From Aureimonas jatrophae (lineage in GTDB: Bacteria > Pseudomonadota > Alphaproteobacteria > Rhizobiales > Rhizobiaceae), in assembly GCF_900104035.1 (NCBI RefSeq), contig NZ_FNIT01000004.1, forward strand, positions 124,001 through 188,000: a stretch of 64,000 nt of DNA, given 5' to 3'. Under the pieces are notes generated by a model. It did no database searches, had not been told where the DNA came from, and saw nothing but the letters and a program-made list of their open reading frames with translations. Below, piece after piece: positions 49,709 through 59,852 of the stretch. Position numbers and translations under genes: made by a program. Positions within the stretch are counted from its first letter, which is position 1, and every line of letters starts with the position of its first letter.

Positions 49709-50827
49709 TCAGGCCGCCACGGCGCCGGGGGCGGCAGGCGTTTCCGCCGCCGTCACGGCGTTGCCGACGCGCCCGTGGACGAGATCGTGGATGAAGCCGA
49801 GCTTGCGGATCACCGTGCGCGACAGGACGAACGGGTAGAGGTCGCTGAGGCCCATGGCGCGGTTCATCGAGTTCAGCGCCTGGCTGAGCGCCAGCCAGGC
49901 GTCGGCGATCTCCTCGATCGTGGTCGCCGCGTCGTAGACCTTGAAGTCGAGCTCGGTGGTGAGGATGCCGTCGCGGTCGAGGCGCGGGTGGATCGTCATG
50001 CCGTAGGAGCCGCCGACCTCCAGCGTGTCGACGATGTGGAGATAGTGGGCCCAGGTCTCGGCGAAGTCCTCCCAGGGGTGGGAGCCGGCATAGGAGGACA
50101 CGTACTCCTCCTGCCAGCCGGGCTTGGGACCGTTGGCGTAGTGCGCCTGGAGCGCCTGGCCGTAGTCGATCCGGTCGTCGCCGAAGATCGCGCGGCACGC
50201 GTCGAGCGCTCCACCGTCGCGCACCAGCATGTCCCAGTACCAGTGGCCGACCTCGTGGCGGAAATGGCCGAGCAGCGTGCGATAGGGCTCGCCCATGGCG
50301 TTCCGCCGCGTTTCGCGCTCCACGTCGTCGGCCTCGGCGAGCGCCACGGTCACGATGCCCTCGTCATGGCCGGTCATGACCTTGACGCCGGCCGCCGGGT
50401 CGTCGGCCAGGAACTTGAAGCCGAGACCCTCGGGGTGCTCGGCGCGCGTCCACAGCGGCAGCTTGAGCCGCAGGAGCGTGTAGAACATGCGGTGCTTGGC
50501 GGCCTCCATCTTGCCCCACAGCGCCTGGTTGGCGGGGTCGGAGAGGTCGGGCACCATGAGGTTGTGCCGGTCCGCGAGGCATAGAAGGTCGGCGCTTTCG
50601 GCGGGAATCAGCCAATTGCACACGCCGTAGCGGTGGTTGTCGCAATAGCGCCAGCGATCGGCGCGCTGGCCGCCGCGCTCGACGGAGACGAAAGCGTCGC
50701 CATCCACCTCCAGCGCCAGCATGCGGTTGCCGCGCGGCTCGTAACCCAACGTATGGCCGCAGCGCTCGCAGCGGATATTGTCGAAGAACACGACCTGATC
50801 GCAGGCCGGGCAGGAGAACAGCTTCAT
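49709..50827 (-). CDS. zinc-ribbon putative metallopeptidase (COG4307-like)
   Basis: This 372-residue protein has an N-terminal zinc ribbon (CPACDQ and CERCG, residues 6-24) and a metallopeptidase-like domain with HEVGH at residues 191-195. YVSSYAGSHPWEDFAETWAHY is a further family signature, where Glu and His could be ligands. It lacks a signal peptide. Relatives occur next to transglutaminase and ATP-grasp genes, as here, where it diverges from such a cassette across 211 bases. A GGAAC-N16-AGTT element precedes it. A role as maturation or release peptidase for the cassette product is a guess based on context. Confidence 0.85.
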   Translation of the reverse strand: MKLFSCPACDQVVFFDNIRCERCGHTLGYEPRGNRMLALEVDGDAFVSVERGGQRADRWRYCDNHRYGVCNWLIPAESADLLCLADRHNLMVPDLSDPANQALWGKMEAAKHRMFYTLLRLKLPLWTRAEHPEGLGFKFLADDPAAGVKVMTGHDEGIVTVALAEADDVERETRRNAMGEPYRTLLGHFRHEVGHWYWDMLVRDGGALDACRAIFGDDRIDYGQALQAHYANGPKPGWQEEYVSSYAGSHPWEDFAETWAHYLHIVDTLEVGGSYGMTIHPRLDRDGILTTELDFKVYDAATTIEEIADAWLALSQALNSMNRAMGLSDLYPFVLSRTVIRKLGFIHDLVHGRVGNAVTAAETPAAPGAVAA

Positions 50828-50874
50828 GGCAACGCTCTTGGGTGCGGCGCGGAAAAACGGGAGATCGTTGCGCT

Positions 50875-50899
50875 AACTGTGCCGACGCTCCCAGGTTCC
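50875..50899 (-). promoter_or_regulatory. putative EcfG-type promoter (GGAAC-N16-AGTT)
   Basis: On the reverse strand GGAAC (50899-50895) is followed by 16 bases and AGTT (50878-50875). The GTT core matches; the first base differs from CGTT. Predicted transcription starts about 40 bases before the metallopeptidase ATG, in the region shared with the divergent cassette. Confidence 0.45.
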
Positions 50900-51038
50900 C
50901 GACCGCGCCACGCTTTGCCGCCGCGACGCCTGCTGCCTGTTTCGCGCGCATTCTACACCGGTGCGACGGTTGTGTGCGGCGCGGGAGCGGCTATGGTCTG
51001 GCCTCAAGTCCTCCCCTGCCCCCAGCCGATGGACACGC

Positions 51039-54000
51039 ATGCCGGTTCTCGCCGCCCTCCGCCACCTGACGCACTACCGCTACGACCGCCCCGTGCGCCT
51101 CGGACCGCAGACCGTGCGCCTGCGCCCCGCACCCCATTCGCGCACCCGCACGCCCGCCTACAGCCTCCATGTCGAGCCGGCCGGCCATTTCCTGAACTGG
51201 CAGCAGGATCCGTTCGGCAACTGGCTGGCACGGCTCGTCTTTCCCGAGCCGGTGCGCGAGCTGCGCATCGAGGTCGACCTTCTGGCCGACATGACGGTCT
51301 ACAACCCGTTCGACTTCTTCGTGGAGGACGCGGCCGAGACCTTTCCGTTCACCTACGACGCCGAGCTCGGGGCGGATCTGGCGCCGTATCTCGCCCATGA
51401 CATGGCGGAGCCGCGTCTTCAGCAGTTTCTCAAAGGGGTCGACCGGACCCCGCGCCGCAGCGTCGACTTCCTGATCGATCTCAACCGCCACGTAGCGAGC
51501 GAGATCAGCTACCTCATTCGCATGGAGCCCGGCGTTCAGACGCCTGAGGAGACGCTGGAGAAGCGTTCGGGCTCGTGCCGTGACTCCACCTGGCTCCTTG
51601 TCCAGGCGTTGCGCCACCTCGGCATCGCCGCGCGTTTCACCTCGGGCTACCTCATCCAGCTGAAACCCGATGTCGTGGCGCTGGACGGTCCGGCCGGCAC
51701 GGCGCACGACTTCTGCGACCTCCACGCTTGGGCCGAGGCCTTCCTGCCCGGTGCGGGCTGGATCGGCCTCGACCCGACCTCCGGCCTTCTCACCGGCGAG
51801 AGCCATGTGCCGCTCGCCTCCACCCCGCACTACCGCTCGGCCGCGCCGATCGCGGGCGGCGTCGAGCCGGCCGAGACGACCTTCGACTTCGCCATGGAGG
51901 TGCAGCGCCTGCGCGAGGAGCCGCGCGTCACCAAGCCCTTCTCGGACGAGAGCTGGCAGGCGCTCGACGCGATGGGCCAAAAGGTGGACGCCGACCTTCA
52001 AGCCATGGATGTGCGCCTGACCATGGGCGGCGAGCCGACCTTCGTCTCGGTGGACGACTTCGAGGCGCCCGAATGGAATGCCGACGCGACGGGCCCCGCC
52101 AAGCGCGGCCTGGCCGACACGCTCCTGCGTCGGCTCCAGCAGCGCTTCGCACCGGGCGGCTTCCTCCACCACGGCCAGGGCAAGTGGTATCCCGGCGAAA
52201 CGCTGCCGCGCTGGACCTACTCGATCTACTGGCGGCGCGACGGCGAGCCGATCTGGCGCGACCCGGCGCTGGTCGCCGGCGAGGCGCCGGGCGCGGACGC
52301 GCCGCCCGCGACGGTCGAGAAGGCGCAGCATATTCTAGAGAGTGTCGCCACGCGCCTCGGGCTCGACCCCGCCAACGCCCTGCCCGCCTTCGAGGACCCG
52401 ACCTACTTCGTGGCGCGCGAGGCCAAGCTCCCGGTCAACGTCTCGCCCGCCGACTCCCAGCTCGAGGATCCCGAGGAGCGCCAGCGTCTCGCGCGCGTCT
52501 TCGACCGGGGCCTCAGCCAGCCGGTCGGCGCGGTGCTGCCCGTGCAGCCCTGGCAGGCCGACGGACGGCGCTGGCTGTCGGAACGCTGGCGCACGCGCCG
52601 CGGCCACCTCTTTCTCGTGCCCGGCGACAGCGCGCTCGGCTATCGACTGCCGCTGTCCTCGCTGCCGCACCTGCCGCCTGCCCTTTATCCCTATACCCAC
52701 CCGGCCGACCCGCAGCAGTCCTTCCCGCCCCTGCCGCCGCGTGCCGCGCTCGGGCAGACGCAGCCGCGCATCGACACGGCCGACGCCGAACGCTGGCAGG
52801 CGCCGGCCACCGCCGCCGACACCGAGATCGCCGGCCACGTGCGCACCGCGCTCGCGGTCGAGCCGCGCGACGGCGTCCTCCACGTCTTCATGCCCCCGGT
52901 GGAACGGGTCGAGGATTACCTGGAGCTCCTGGCGGCGGTGGAGGCGGCGGCCGCCGAGCACCGGCTGCCGCTTCGCATCGAGGGCTACGCGCCGCCCTTC
53001 GACCCGCGCCTCGACGTCATCCGCGTCGCGCCCGATCCCGGCGTCGTCGAGGTCAACGTCCACCCCGCGCACAGCTGGGACGAGGCGGTCGCCATCACCA
53101 CCGGCGTCTACGAGGACGCGCGTCATTCGCGGCTCGGCACCGACAAGTTCATGGTGGACGGGCGGCACGCGGGAACCGGCGGCGGCAATCACGTCGTGCT
53201 CGGCGGCCAAACGCCCGCCGACTCGCCCTTCCTGCGCCGGCCCGACCTCCTGAAGTCGCTGATCCTCACCTGGCAGCGCCACCCCTCGCTGAGCTACCTC
53301 TTCTCGGGGCTCTTCGTCGGCCCGACGAGCCAGGCGCCGCGCGTCGACGAGGCGCGCCACGACGCGCTCTACGAGCTCGAGATCGCGATGGCGAACGTGC
53401 CGCCGCCCGGCGAGGGCGAGCCGCCCGCCCCCTGGCTGGTAGACCGCCTGTTCCGCAACCTTCTGGCCGACGTCACCGGCAACACGCACCGCTCCGAGAT
53501 CTGTATCGACAAGCTCTACTCGCCGGACGGACCGACCGGGCGGCTCGGCCTCGTCGAGTTCCGCGGCTTCGAGATGCCGCCGCACGCGCGCATGAGCCTG
53601 GCCCAGCAGCTCTTGATCCGCGCTCTCGTCGCCAAGCTCTGGCGCGAACCCGCCTCGGGCCGGCTCGCGCGCTGGGGCACGCAGCTTCACGACCGCTTCA
53701 TGCTGCCCGCCTTTGTCTGGGCCGACTTCCTCGACGTCCTCGCCGAGCTCGGTGAGGCCGGCTATTCCCTGCGGCCCGAATGGTTCGAGGCGCAGGCCGA
53801 GTTCCGCTTTCCCTTCTGCGGGCGCGTCGCGCTGGAGGGCGGCGTCTCGCTGGAACTCCATCAGGCGCTGGAGCCGTGGCACGTCATGGGCGAGACCGGG
53901 GCGATCGGCGGTACCGTGCGCTTCGTCGACTCCTCGGTGGAGCGCCTCCAAGCCAGACTCGATGGTTTCGATCCCTCGCGCCATCGCCTCGTCTGCAACG

Positions 54001-54365
54001 GCCGCACCGTGCCGCTGACGGCCACCGGCCGGGTCGGCGAGGCGGTGGGCGGCGTGCGCTTCAAGGCTTGGGCCCCGGCCTCCGGCCTCCACCCGACGAT
54101 CCCCGTCCATGCGCCGCTGACCTTCGACCTCTATGATCTTTGGAACGGGCGCTCGCTCGGCGGCTGCCGCTACCATACGGCCCATCCCGGCGGGCGGGCC
54201 TACGACACGTTCCCGGTGAACGGCTACGAGGCCGAGGCGCGGCGCCTCGCGCGCTTCGAGGAGATCGGCCATACCGCCGGCCGCTTCGCGCCCCCGCCCG
54301 AGTTGCCCGACCCGAACTTTCCGCTGACGCTGGACCTGCGCCGGCCCGCCTCCCTTGCGCTCTGA
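51039..54365 (+). CDS. transglutaminase-like / DUF2126 fusion protein
   Basis: This 1108-residue cytoplasmic protein begins with a transglutaminase N-terminal domain ([18 protein letters not shown]) and a papain-like core with Cys180 (GSCRDSTW), His229 ([11 protein letters not shown]) and Asp245 (LDPTSG). From about residue 325 onward is the DUF2126 region. Its segments [31 protein letters not shown] and [19 protein letters not shown] resemble the acid and arginine clusters of glutamine-synthetase/GCS-type ligases; that is a resemblance, not proof. Such proteins are common in proteobacteria with unknown product. ATG 51039 starts the conserved part. The next gene overlaps by 11 bases. Confidence 0.88.
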   Translation: MPVLAALRHLTHYRYDRPVRLGPQTVRLRPAPHSRTRTPAYSLHVEPAGHFLNWQQDPFGNWLARLVFPEPVRELRIEVDLLADMTVYNPFDFFVEDAAETFPFTYDAELGADLAPYLAHDMAEPRLQQFLKGVDRTPRRSVDFLIDLNRHVASEISYLIRMEPGVQTPEETLEKRSGSCRDSTWLLVQALRHLGIAARFTSGYLIQLKPDVVALDGPAGTAHDFCDLHAWAEAFLPGAGWIGLDPTSGLLTGESHVPLASTPHYRSAAPIAGGVEPAETTFDFAMEVQRLREEPRVTKPFSDESWQALDAMGQKVDADLQAMDVRLTMGGEPTFVSVDDFEAPEWNADATGPAKRGLADTLLRRLQQRFAPGGFLHHGQGKWYPGETLPRWTYSIYWRRDGEPIWRDPALVAGEAPGADAPPATVEKAQHILESVATRLGLDPANALPAFEDPTYFVAREAKLPVNVSPADSQLEDPEERQRLARVFDRGLSQPVGAVLPVQPWQADGRRWLSERWRTRRGHLFLVPGDSALGYRLPLSSLPHLPPALYPYTHPADPQQSFPPLPPRAALGQTQPRIDTADAERWQAPATAADTEIAGHVRTALAVEPRDGVLHVFMPPVERVEDYLELLAAVEAAAAEHRLPLRIEGYAPPFDPRLDVIRVAPDPGVVEVNVHPAHSWDEAVAITTGVYEDARHSRLGTDKFMVDGRHAGTGGGNHVVLGGQTPADSPFLRRPDLLKSLILTWQRHPSLSYLFSGLFVGPTSQAPRVDEARHDALYELEIAMANVPPPGEGEPPAPWLVDRLFRNLLADVTGNTHRSEICIDKLYSPDGPTGRLGLVEFRGFEMPPHARMSLAQQLLIRALVAKLWREPASGRLARWGTQLHDRFMLPAFVWADFLDVLAELGEAGYSLRPEWFEAQAEFRFPFCGRVALEGGVSLELHQALEPWHVMGETGAIGGTVRFVDSSVERLQARLDGFDPSRHRLVCNGRTVPLTATGRVGEAVGGVRFKAWAPASGLHPTIPVHAPLTFDLYDLWNGRSLGGCRYHTAHPGGRAYDTFPVNGYEAEARRLARFEEIGHTAGRFAPPPELPDPNFPLTLDLRRPASLAL

Positions 54366-56724
54366 TCGTCTCGCCCGCGCGCCGGCCGCGGGAAACCCGC
54401 TTCTCGACGGCTATGCGCCTCCGTCCGGCGCGTTCGACGAGATGCGTGGGGCGGACGGCATGGTTCGGCCGCATTACCGCTCGCTGATCGCGGCACTGGG
54501 CGCGCTGGCGCCGGAGGAGCGCGAACGACGGCTTGGCTCGGCCGCCCAGTACCTTCGCGAAGCCGGCGTCTTCTACCGCGCAGGCGGCGAGACCGGCGAG
54601 CGGCAATGGCCGCTGGCCGTTCCGCCCTTGATCCTCGCCCCCGAGGAATGGCGGGCGCTGGAGCGGGATCTCAAGGCGCGAGCGCATTACCTGGAAGCCC
54701 TTCTGGCCGATCTCTACGGTTCGCGCCGGCTGGTGCGCGAGGGCGTCCTGCCCGGTCGGCTGCTCGGTTCCAACCCCGAGTTCCTGCGCCCGCTCGCGAA
54801 CCAGGCGCTCGGCGGCCGCCCGCTTCTCGGCTTTCTCGCGATCGACCTGCGGCGCGACGCGAACGGTCGGTGGCACGCGGTCGCGGACCGGACGCAGGCG
54901 CCGTCCGGCGCCGGCTTCGCGCTGGAGAACCGCGTCGCCACCGCGCGGGCCCTGCCGGATCTCGCCAAGGCGCACCGCCTGCGGCGCCTGGCCGGTTTCT
55001 TCACGCGCTTTCGCGATACGCTCGACGCGTTGGGCGGGCGCACCGAGGGTGGCGGGCGGCCCGGTCTCCTGACGCCCGGTCCCTCCAACGAGACCTATTT
55101 CGAGCACAGCTATCTCGCCCGCTATCTCGGACTTCAGCTTCTCGAGGGCGGCGACCTCGCCGTCCACGGCGACGAGGCGCGGGTGCGCACCGTGGAAGGG
55201 CTGCGGCCGATCTCGGTGCTCTGGCGCCGCATGGATGCGGACTGGACCGATCCTCTGGAACTCAAGTCGCGCTCGCGGCTCGGCACGCCCGGCCTCGTGC
55301 GCGCCGTTCGCGCGGGCCACGTCCACCTCGTCAACGCGCTCGGGTCGGGGCTGGCCGAGACGCCCGCCTTTGCCGCCTTCGAGGACGCGATGGCCCGTCA
55401 CCTGACCGGCGAACCGCTGGCGCTTGCCGCGCCCGAGACGCTGTGGCTCGGCGACGCGAGCGCGCGCGAGCGGTCGCAGGACGCCGGTTGGCGCATCATC
55501 GAGGGCTTTCCGGGACAGGCCGAGACGGCCGTTCGCACCTCCGGCGAGGAGCGATGGGCGGAGCTTGCCGCGCGGCGCGTTCTGCCCGCGTCCACGACGC
55601 CGGTCTTGGAGGAGGGGCGCCTCGTGCCGCGCCCGGTCACGTTGCGCGTCTTTTTGGCCCGCAGCGCGGCAGGATGGGAGGTCATGCCGGGTGGCTTTGC
55701 GCGAGCCGCCCCCCGCTCCGGCTCCGACGTCGAGGCTATCGCGGCCGGCGGGCGCTCGCTCGACGTCTGGATCGCGGCCGAGGAAGAGGAGCGCCCCGTC
55801 ACGCTTCTGGGCCAGGCGACGGGCGACTTCCAGCGGCGCCTGCCGGGATCCCTGCCCTCTCGCGCGGCCGACAACCTGTTCTGGCTCGGCCGCTCGGTGG
55901 AGCGGCTGGAGGCGGCGGTGCGTCTGTGGCGCGCCTCGCTGGTGGCCGATGCGCCGTCCGGCGCGCTGGCCGCCGCGCGCGCCGCGCTTCTGGCGCGCTC
56001 GGGCGTGGGCGCGGCCGACGAGGACGCGGCGCTCGGTCTTCGTCACCTCGCACGGGGCGCCTACGACATCGCCTCGCGCATTCGCGACCGCTTTTCGCCG
56101 GACGGCTGGCGCGTGCTTCACGAGATCGTGGAGGTTCTCGACGAGGCGGTGGCCGGGTCGAAGGGGCGCGACGACGACGTACTCGCCGATCGCCTGCTGA
56201 CGCGCCTTGCCGGCTTCTCGGGTCTCGTCGGCGAGAACATGGTGCGCCTGTCGGGCTGGCGCTTCCTCCAGTGCGGACGCCGCCTGGAGCGTGGGATGCT
56301 GGCGGCGGAGGTGGGAGCGGCCTTTCTGGCGGTCGAGGACGAGGGCGTGCTCGACGCGCTGCTCGACTACGCCGACAGCCGCATGACCTATCGGCGCCGG
56401 TTCTCGGTGGAGCTGTCCGCGCCCAGCGTCCTTGACCTCGTGGCGCTCGATCCGCTCAACCCGCGCTCGGTCGCCTATCAGGTCGAGGCCCTGCGCGAGC
56501 TTCTGGCCCAGATGCCGGGCAACCGACCCGGCGAGAGCCTCGATCCGCCCTCGCGCCGCGCTGCGCGCCTCAAGGTCCGTCTCGAAACGGCGCTGCCGGC
56601 CGAGGTGAACGCGGCCTGGCTCGCACGCATCGCCCGCGACCTCGCCGACATCTCCGACCTTCTGACGGAGCGCTTCTTTGCCGCCGAGCCGGAGGGCGCG
56701 ATCGAGCGCTGGGAGGCCGAATGA
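54355..56724 (+). CDS. circularly permuted ATP-grasp / alpha-E domain fusion
   Basis: This 789-residue protein fuses two parts that are often separate genes. The N-terminal circularly permuted ATP-grasp enzyme (to about residue 475) has [29 protein letters not shown]-site elements [19 protein letters not shown] and LHSRSR-like basic residues ([14 protein letters not shown]). The C-terminal alpha-E domain (about 500-789) is all-helical and starts [24 protein letters not shown]-grasp enzymes of this type are predicted to form peptide bonds. TTG 54355, overlapping the preceding stop, is the only start upstream of the conserved N-terminus. It is translationally coupled to both neighbours. Confidence 0.87.
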   Translation: MRSDRLARAPAAGNPLLDGYAPPSGAFDEMRGADGMVRPHYRSLIAALGALAPEERERRLGSAAQYLREAGVFYRAGGETGERQWPLAVPPLILAPEEWRALERDLKARAHYLEALLADLYGSRRLVREGVLPGRLLGSNPEFLRPLANQALGGRPLLGFLAIDLRRDANGRWHAVADRTQAPSGAGFALENRVATARALPDLAKAHRLRRLAGFFTRFRDTLDALGGRTEGGGRPGLLTPGPSNETYFEHSYLARYLGLQLLEGGDLAVHGDEARVRTVEGLRPISVLWRRMDADWTDPLELKSRSRLGTPGLVRAVRAGHVHLVNALGSGLAETPAFAAFEDAMARHLTGEPLALAAPETLWLGDASARERSQDAGWRIIEGFPGQAETAVRTSGEERWAELAARRVLPASTTPVLEEGRLVPRPVTLRVFLARSAAGWEVMPGGFARAAPRSGSDVEAIAAGGRSLDVWIAAEEEERPVTLLGQATGDFQRRLPGSLPSRAADNLFWLGRSVERLEAAVRLWRASLVADAPSGALAAARAALLARSGVGAADEDAALGLRHLARGAYDIASRIRDRFSPDGWRVLHEIVEVLDEAVAGSKGRDDDVLADRLLTRLAGFSGLVGENMVRLSGWRFLQCGRRLERGMLAAEVGAAFLAVEDEGVLDALLDYADSRMTYRRRFSVELSAPSVLDLVALDPLNPRSVAYQVEALRELLAQMPGNRPGESLDPPSRRAARLKVRLETALPAEVNAAWLARIARDLADISDLLTERFFAAEPEGAIERWEAE

Positions 56725-57617
56725 CGGTGCGCTACCGCATCCACCTCCATATCGGCTACGGCTATCGCGGCCAGGTCAAGGACGCCCGCCATGTCCTGCG
56801 CGTCACACCGCGCGAGAATGCGGGCCAGCGCGCCGAGAGCGTGCGCATCGACATCGCACCGCGTCCCGCCGAGATCGAGACAGAGCCCGACTTCTTCGGC
56901 AACGCCACCGACCACCTTCTGATCCGCGAACCGCACGCCGCGCTCGCGGTCGACGCCCGCCTCGTGGTGGCGGTCGACCGGCCTGCCCCCGATCTCGCAG
57001 CGACGCCCGACCTTTCCACCCTGCGCTCGGCGGCCGCGGCCTCGTGCGAGAGCGAGGGCGACGGACCGATCCACTTCCTGGGTGCCGGACGCCTCGTCGA
57101 GCCCGCGCCGGCCGTGGGGCGCTATCTCGCGCAAGCGCTGGACGCGGCCCGGCCGGCCGGCGAGACGATGCTGGAGATTTCGCGCCGCATCCGGACCGAG
57201 TTCCGATTCGCACCGGGGGTCTCCACCGTCTCGACCCGCGTCGAGGAAACCTTCGAGCGCCGAGCCGGGGTGTGCCAGGATTTCGCCCATCTTCTGATCG
57301 CGGGCCTGCGCGCCCTGGATATTCCGGCCCGTTACGCCAGCGGCTTCCTGCGCACCCTTCCACCGCCCGGCAAGCCGCGGCTGGCGGGCGCCGACGCCAT
57401 GCATGCGTGGGTCGAGGTCTGGCTCGGCGAGAAGGCCGGCTGGATCGGCTTCGATCCGACCAACGCCTGCCTCGCGCTGGAGGATCACGTGCTCGTCGCG
57501 GTGGGGCGCGACTATGCCGACGTCGCGCCGATCGACGGCGTCCTGATGACGTCCGGCCCGCAGCGCACGCGCCACAGCGTCGACATGGTGGCGCTCGAGG
57601 AGACGGTCGCGGCGTGA
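56721..57617 (+). CDS. transglutaminase-like family protein
   Basis: This 298-residue protein has an N-terminal beta-domain and a papain-like transglutaminase core. The catalytic triad is Cys185 (GVCQDFAHLLIAGLRAL), His228 (MHAWVEVWLG) and Asp245 (GFDPTN). There is no signal peptide, so it acts in the cytoplasm, most likely as a peptidase or amide-bond-forming enzyme on a small peptide. It overlaps the ATP-grasp/alpha-E gene by ATGA and closes the three-gene cassette. It shares domain type with the N-terminus of the first gene but is clearly divergent, so two distinct thiol enzymes are encoded. Confidence 0.9.
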   Translation: MTVRYRIHLHIGYGYRGQVKDARHVLRVTPRENAGQRAESVRIDIAPRPAEIETEPDFFGNATDHLLIREPHAALAVDARLVVAVDRPAPDLAATPDLSTLRSAAAASCESEGDGPIHFLGAGRLVEPAPAVGRYLAQALDAARPAGETMLEISRRIRTEFRFAPGVSTVSTRVEETFERRAGVCQDFAHLLIAGLRALDIPARYASGFLRTLPPPGKPRLAGADAMHAWVEVWLGEKAGWIGFDPTNACLALEDHVLVAVGRDYADVAPIDGVLMTSGPQRTRHSVDMVALEETVAA

Positions 57618-57721
57618 GGATGCAAGGAAACGTTCACCCTGAATCGTCATGCTGGCGATCGAAAGGGAACATTTCCCATTTCCCGCGCATGCTGCGGGCC
57701 TGACGAAGCAGGATCTGATTC

Positions 57722-58876
57722 ATGTCGGGCGAGGTACCGATCCTTTATTTCCTGATCGTGGGGACGGCCATGGTCGCGGGGGCGCTCACCTTATGGGAGC
57801 GCCATGCCACGACGACGCACCGCGCGCCGCTCGCCTGGTGGGCCACCGGCTATTTCATGATCGCCGCCGGCTGCATCCTGCGCATCGTGCCGAACGTCCC
57901 GCACGAGATCGTCATCGGCCTCTCCAACGTTCTGGTGACCTGGGGCTACGGAGCCGTCATCGCCGGTCAGTACCGCTTTCTCGGTCGGGCGCTGCCGCTT
58001 GTTCTGCCGGTCGGCCTCCTGATCGCGACCATTCTGTGGGTCGCGTTCGGTCAGTATCAATCGATGAACGACCGGATCGTGATGACATCGCTCGCCTCGG
58101 GCTCGATCTGCTGGATCGGCTGCGCGATCCTGGCGCGGTCCTGGCGGGAAGCGGACACCGCCCTGCGCGCCCAGCGCCTGGCCTCGGTCCTGATGGCGAT
58201 CCATGCCGGCTTCTTCTTCGTGCGAGCGGGATCGACGCTCTTCAGCAGCGATGCGGTCGCGCGCTGGGGACCGGACGTGACCATCACGATGTTCGAAGGC
58301 ATCTTGTGGTCCTTCGCCGGTCCCGCGACGCTTCTGACCATGGTGCGCGAGCAGCGCGAGAATCGGCACGAGGCCGCGTCCAGCACCGACTTCCTGACCG
58401 GCCTCGACAACCGCCGCGCCTTCTTCGGAAAGGGCGAGGCGATCGTGTCCGGCGATCAGGCCGGCGCCCTTCTCGTCTTCGACCTCGACCACTTCAAGCG
58501 CATCAACGACACGTTCGGGCATGGCATCGGCGACGAGATGCTGCAGCTCTTCAGCCGCATCGCCCAGCGGGAGATGCGCGGCGTCGACGTTCTGGCCCGG
58601 CTGGGCGGCGAGGAGTTCGCGGCGCTCCTGCCCGGTCTGGACGCGAGCGAGGCAGAAGCGGTGGCACGGCGCGTGGCGCGCTCGCTCGAGGCCACAGCGC
58701 TCGACCGGCCCGGCGCGGCGCCGGTCCGGGCCACGGTGAGCGTCGGCGTCGCGATGTTCGACCCCCGCGAGCCGGCGGTCCTGGCTGCGATTCTGGCCGC
58801 CGCCGACCGGGCGCTCTACCGGGCCAAGCGCGAGGGGCGGAACCGCATCGAGCGCGCGGTTCCCCTGGCCGCCTGA
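57722..58876 (+). CDS. membrane-anchored diguanylate cyclase (GGDEF) with I-site
   Basis: This 384-residue protein makes c-di-GMP. About six or seven hydrophobic segments occupy residues 1-205, then the GGDEF domain follows with TDFLTGLDNRRAFF, FDLDHFKRINDTFGHGIGD and the active loop LGGEEF. The inhibitory site RGVD lies exactly five residues before GGEEF, so feedback control by c-di-GMP is expected. AAGCAGGA precedes ATG 57722. It follows the transglutaminase gene by 104 bases and converges on an aldo/keto reductase gene. The sensed signal is unknown. Confidence 0.92.
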   Translation: MSGEVPILYFLIVGTAMVAGALTLWERHATTTHRAPLAWWATGYFMIAAGCILRIVPNVPHEIVIGLSNVLVTWGYGAVIAGQYRFLGRALPLVLPVGLLIATILWVAFGQYQSMNDRIVMTSLASGSICWIGCAILARSWREADTALRAQRLASVLMAIHAGFFFVRAGSTLFSSDAVARWGPDVTITMFEGILWSFAGPATLLTMVREQRENRHEAASSTDFLTGLDNRRAFFGKGEAIVSGDQAGALLVFDLDHFKRINDTFGHGIGDEMLQLFSRIAQREMRGVDVLARLGGEEFAALLPGLDASEAEAVARRVARSLEATALDRPGAAPVRATVSVGVAMFDPREPAVLAAILAAADRALYRAKREGRNRIERAVPLAA

Positions 58877-58892
58877 CGAAGGTTCCGCTGTC

Positions 58893-59840
58893 TCAGGCGC
58901 TGGCCTCGTCGAGGCGGCGCATGTCGTCTTCCGTCAGCGAGATCCGGGCGGAGCGAGCCAGGCTTTCCAGCTGATCCACGCTGGTCGCGCTGGCGATCGG
59001 CGCGGTGACGCCGGGCTTGTGCATGATCCAGGCGAGCGCAACCTCGGCCGGCCGGGCCTTGTGGCGTCCCGCCACCTCGTCCAACGCGTCGAGGACGCGA
59101 AGTCCCCTGGCGTCGAGATACTTGGCGAGCCCGCCCCCGCGCTGGCTCTTGGACAGATCGTCCTGGCTCCGGTACTTGCCGGACAGGAAGCCCGAGGCGA
59201 GGCTGTAATAGGTGATGACCCCGATCTCCTGCGTGCGGCAGAGATCGAGAAGCGGCCCCTCCAGGCTCGAGCGGGCGACGAGGTTGTATTCGGGCTGCAG
59301 CACGTCGTAGCGCGGCAGCCCGTTGCGCTCGGCGGCCGCCAGCGATGCCTTGAGCTGATCGGCCGAGAAGTTCGAGCAGCCGATCGCCGCGATCTTTCCC
59401 TCGTCCTTCAACCGGGCAAAGGCCCCCAGCGTCTCCTCGTGCGGCGTGGCGTCGTCGGGCCAGTGCGAGAGGTAGAGATCGATGCGGTCGATCCCGAGCC
59501 GCGCAAGCGACTTCTCGGCCGCGCGTGGGATATAGTCGCCCCGCAGCGTCTTGCCCTCGCCCACGTCCGAGCCGACCTTGGTGATGATGACGACCCGGTC
59601 GCGCTTGGCCGGATCGCGCTTCAGCCAGCGGCCGATGATCGTCTCCGACTCACCGCCCTGGTTGCCGGGCGCCCAGGCCGAGTAGACGTCGGCCGTGTCG
59701 ATGGCATTGAAGCCGTGGTCGACGAACGCGTCGAGCAGGCGGAACGAGGTCGCCTCGTCCGCCGTCCACCCGAAGACGTTGCCGCCGAAGACGAGTGGCA
59801 TGATGGAAAGGCCTGTGCGGCCGAGAGCACGGGACTGCAT
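58893..59840 (-). CDS. aldo/keto reductase
   Basis: This 315-residue NADPH-dependent reductase resembles the YajO/AKR11-13 group. The catalytic Asp and Tyr are in NAIDTADVYSAW, the lysine in VVIITKVGSD and the histidine in LYLSHWPDD. The C-terminal cofactor site reads PIASATSVDQLESL. It starts 12 bases after the glgB stop on the same strand and is therefore probably the last gene of the glgB transcript. Substrate unknown; a stress-related carbonyl-detoxifying role is possible. Confidence 0.92.
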   Translation of the reverse strand: MQSRALGRTGLSIMPLVFGGNVFGWTADEATSFRLLDAFVDHGFNAIDTADVYSAWAPGNQGGESETIIGRWLKRDPAKRDRVVIITKVGSDVGEGKTLRGDYIPRAAEKSLARLGIDRIDLYLSHWPDDATPHEETLGAFARLKDEGKIAAIGCSNFSADQLKASLAAAERNGLPRYDVLQPEYNLVARSSLEGPLLDLCRTQEIGVITYYSLASGFLSGKYRSQDDLSKSQRGGGLAKYLDARGLRVLDALDEVAGRHKARPAEVALAWIMHKPGVTAPIASATSVDQLESLARSARISLTEDDMRRLDEASA

Positions 59841-59852
59841 GCGGGAAACTCC

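Noticed and set aside
57661-57690. GGAAC upstream of the second GGDEF gene as an EcfG-type promoter
   Set aside because: No GTT-type -10 is found at 16 or 17 bases; the spaced bases read GCAT/CATG.
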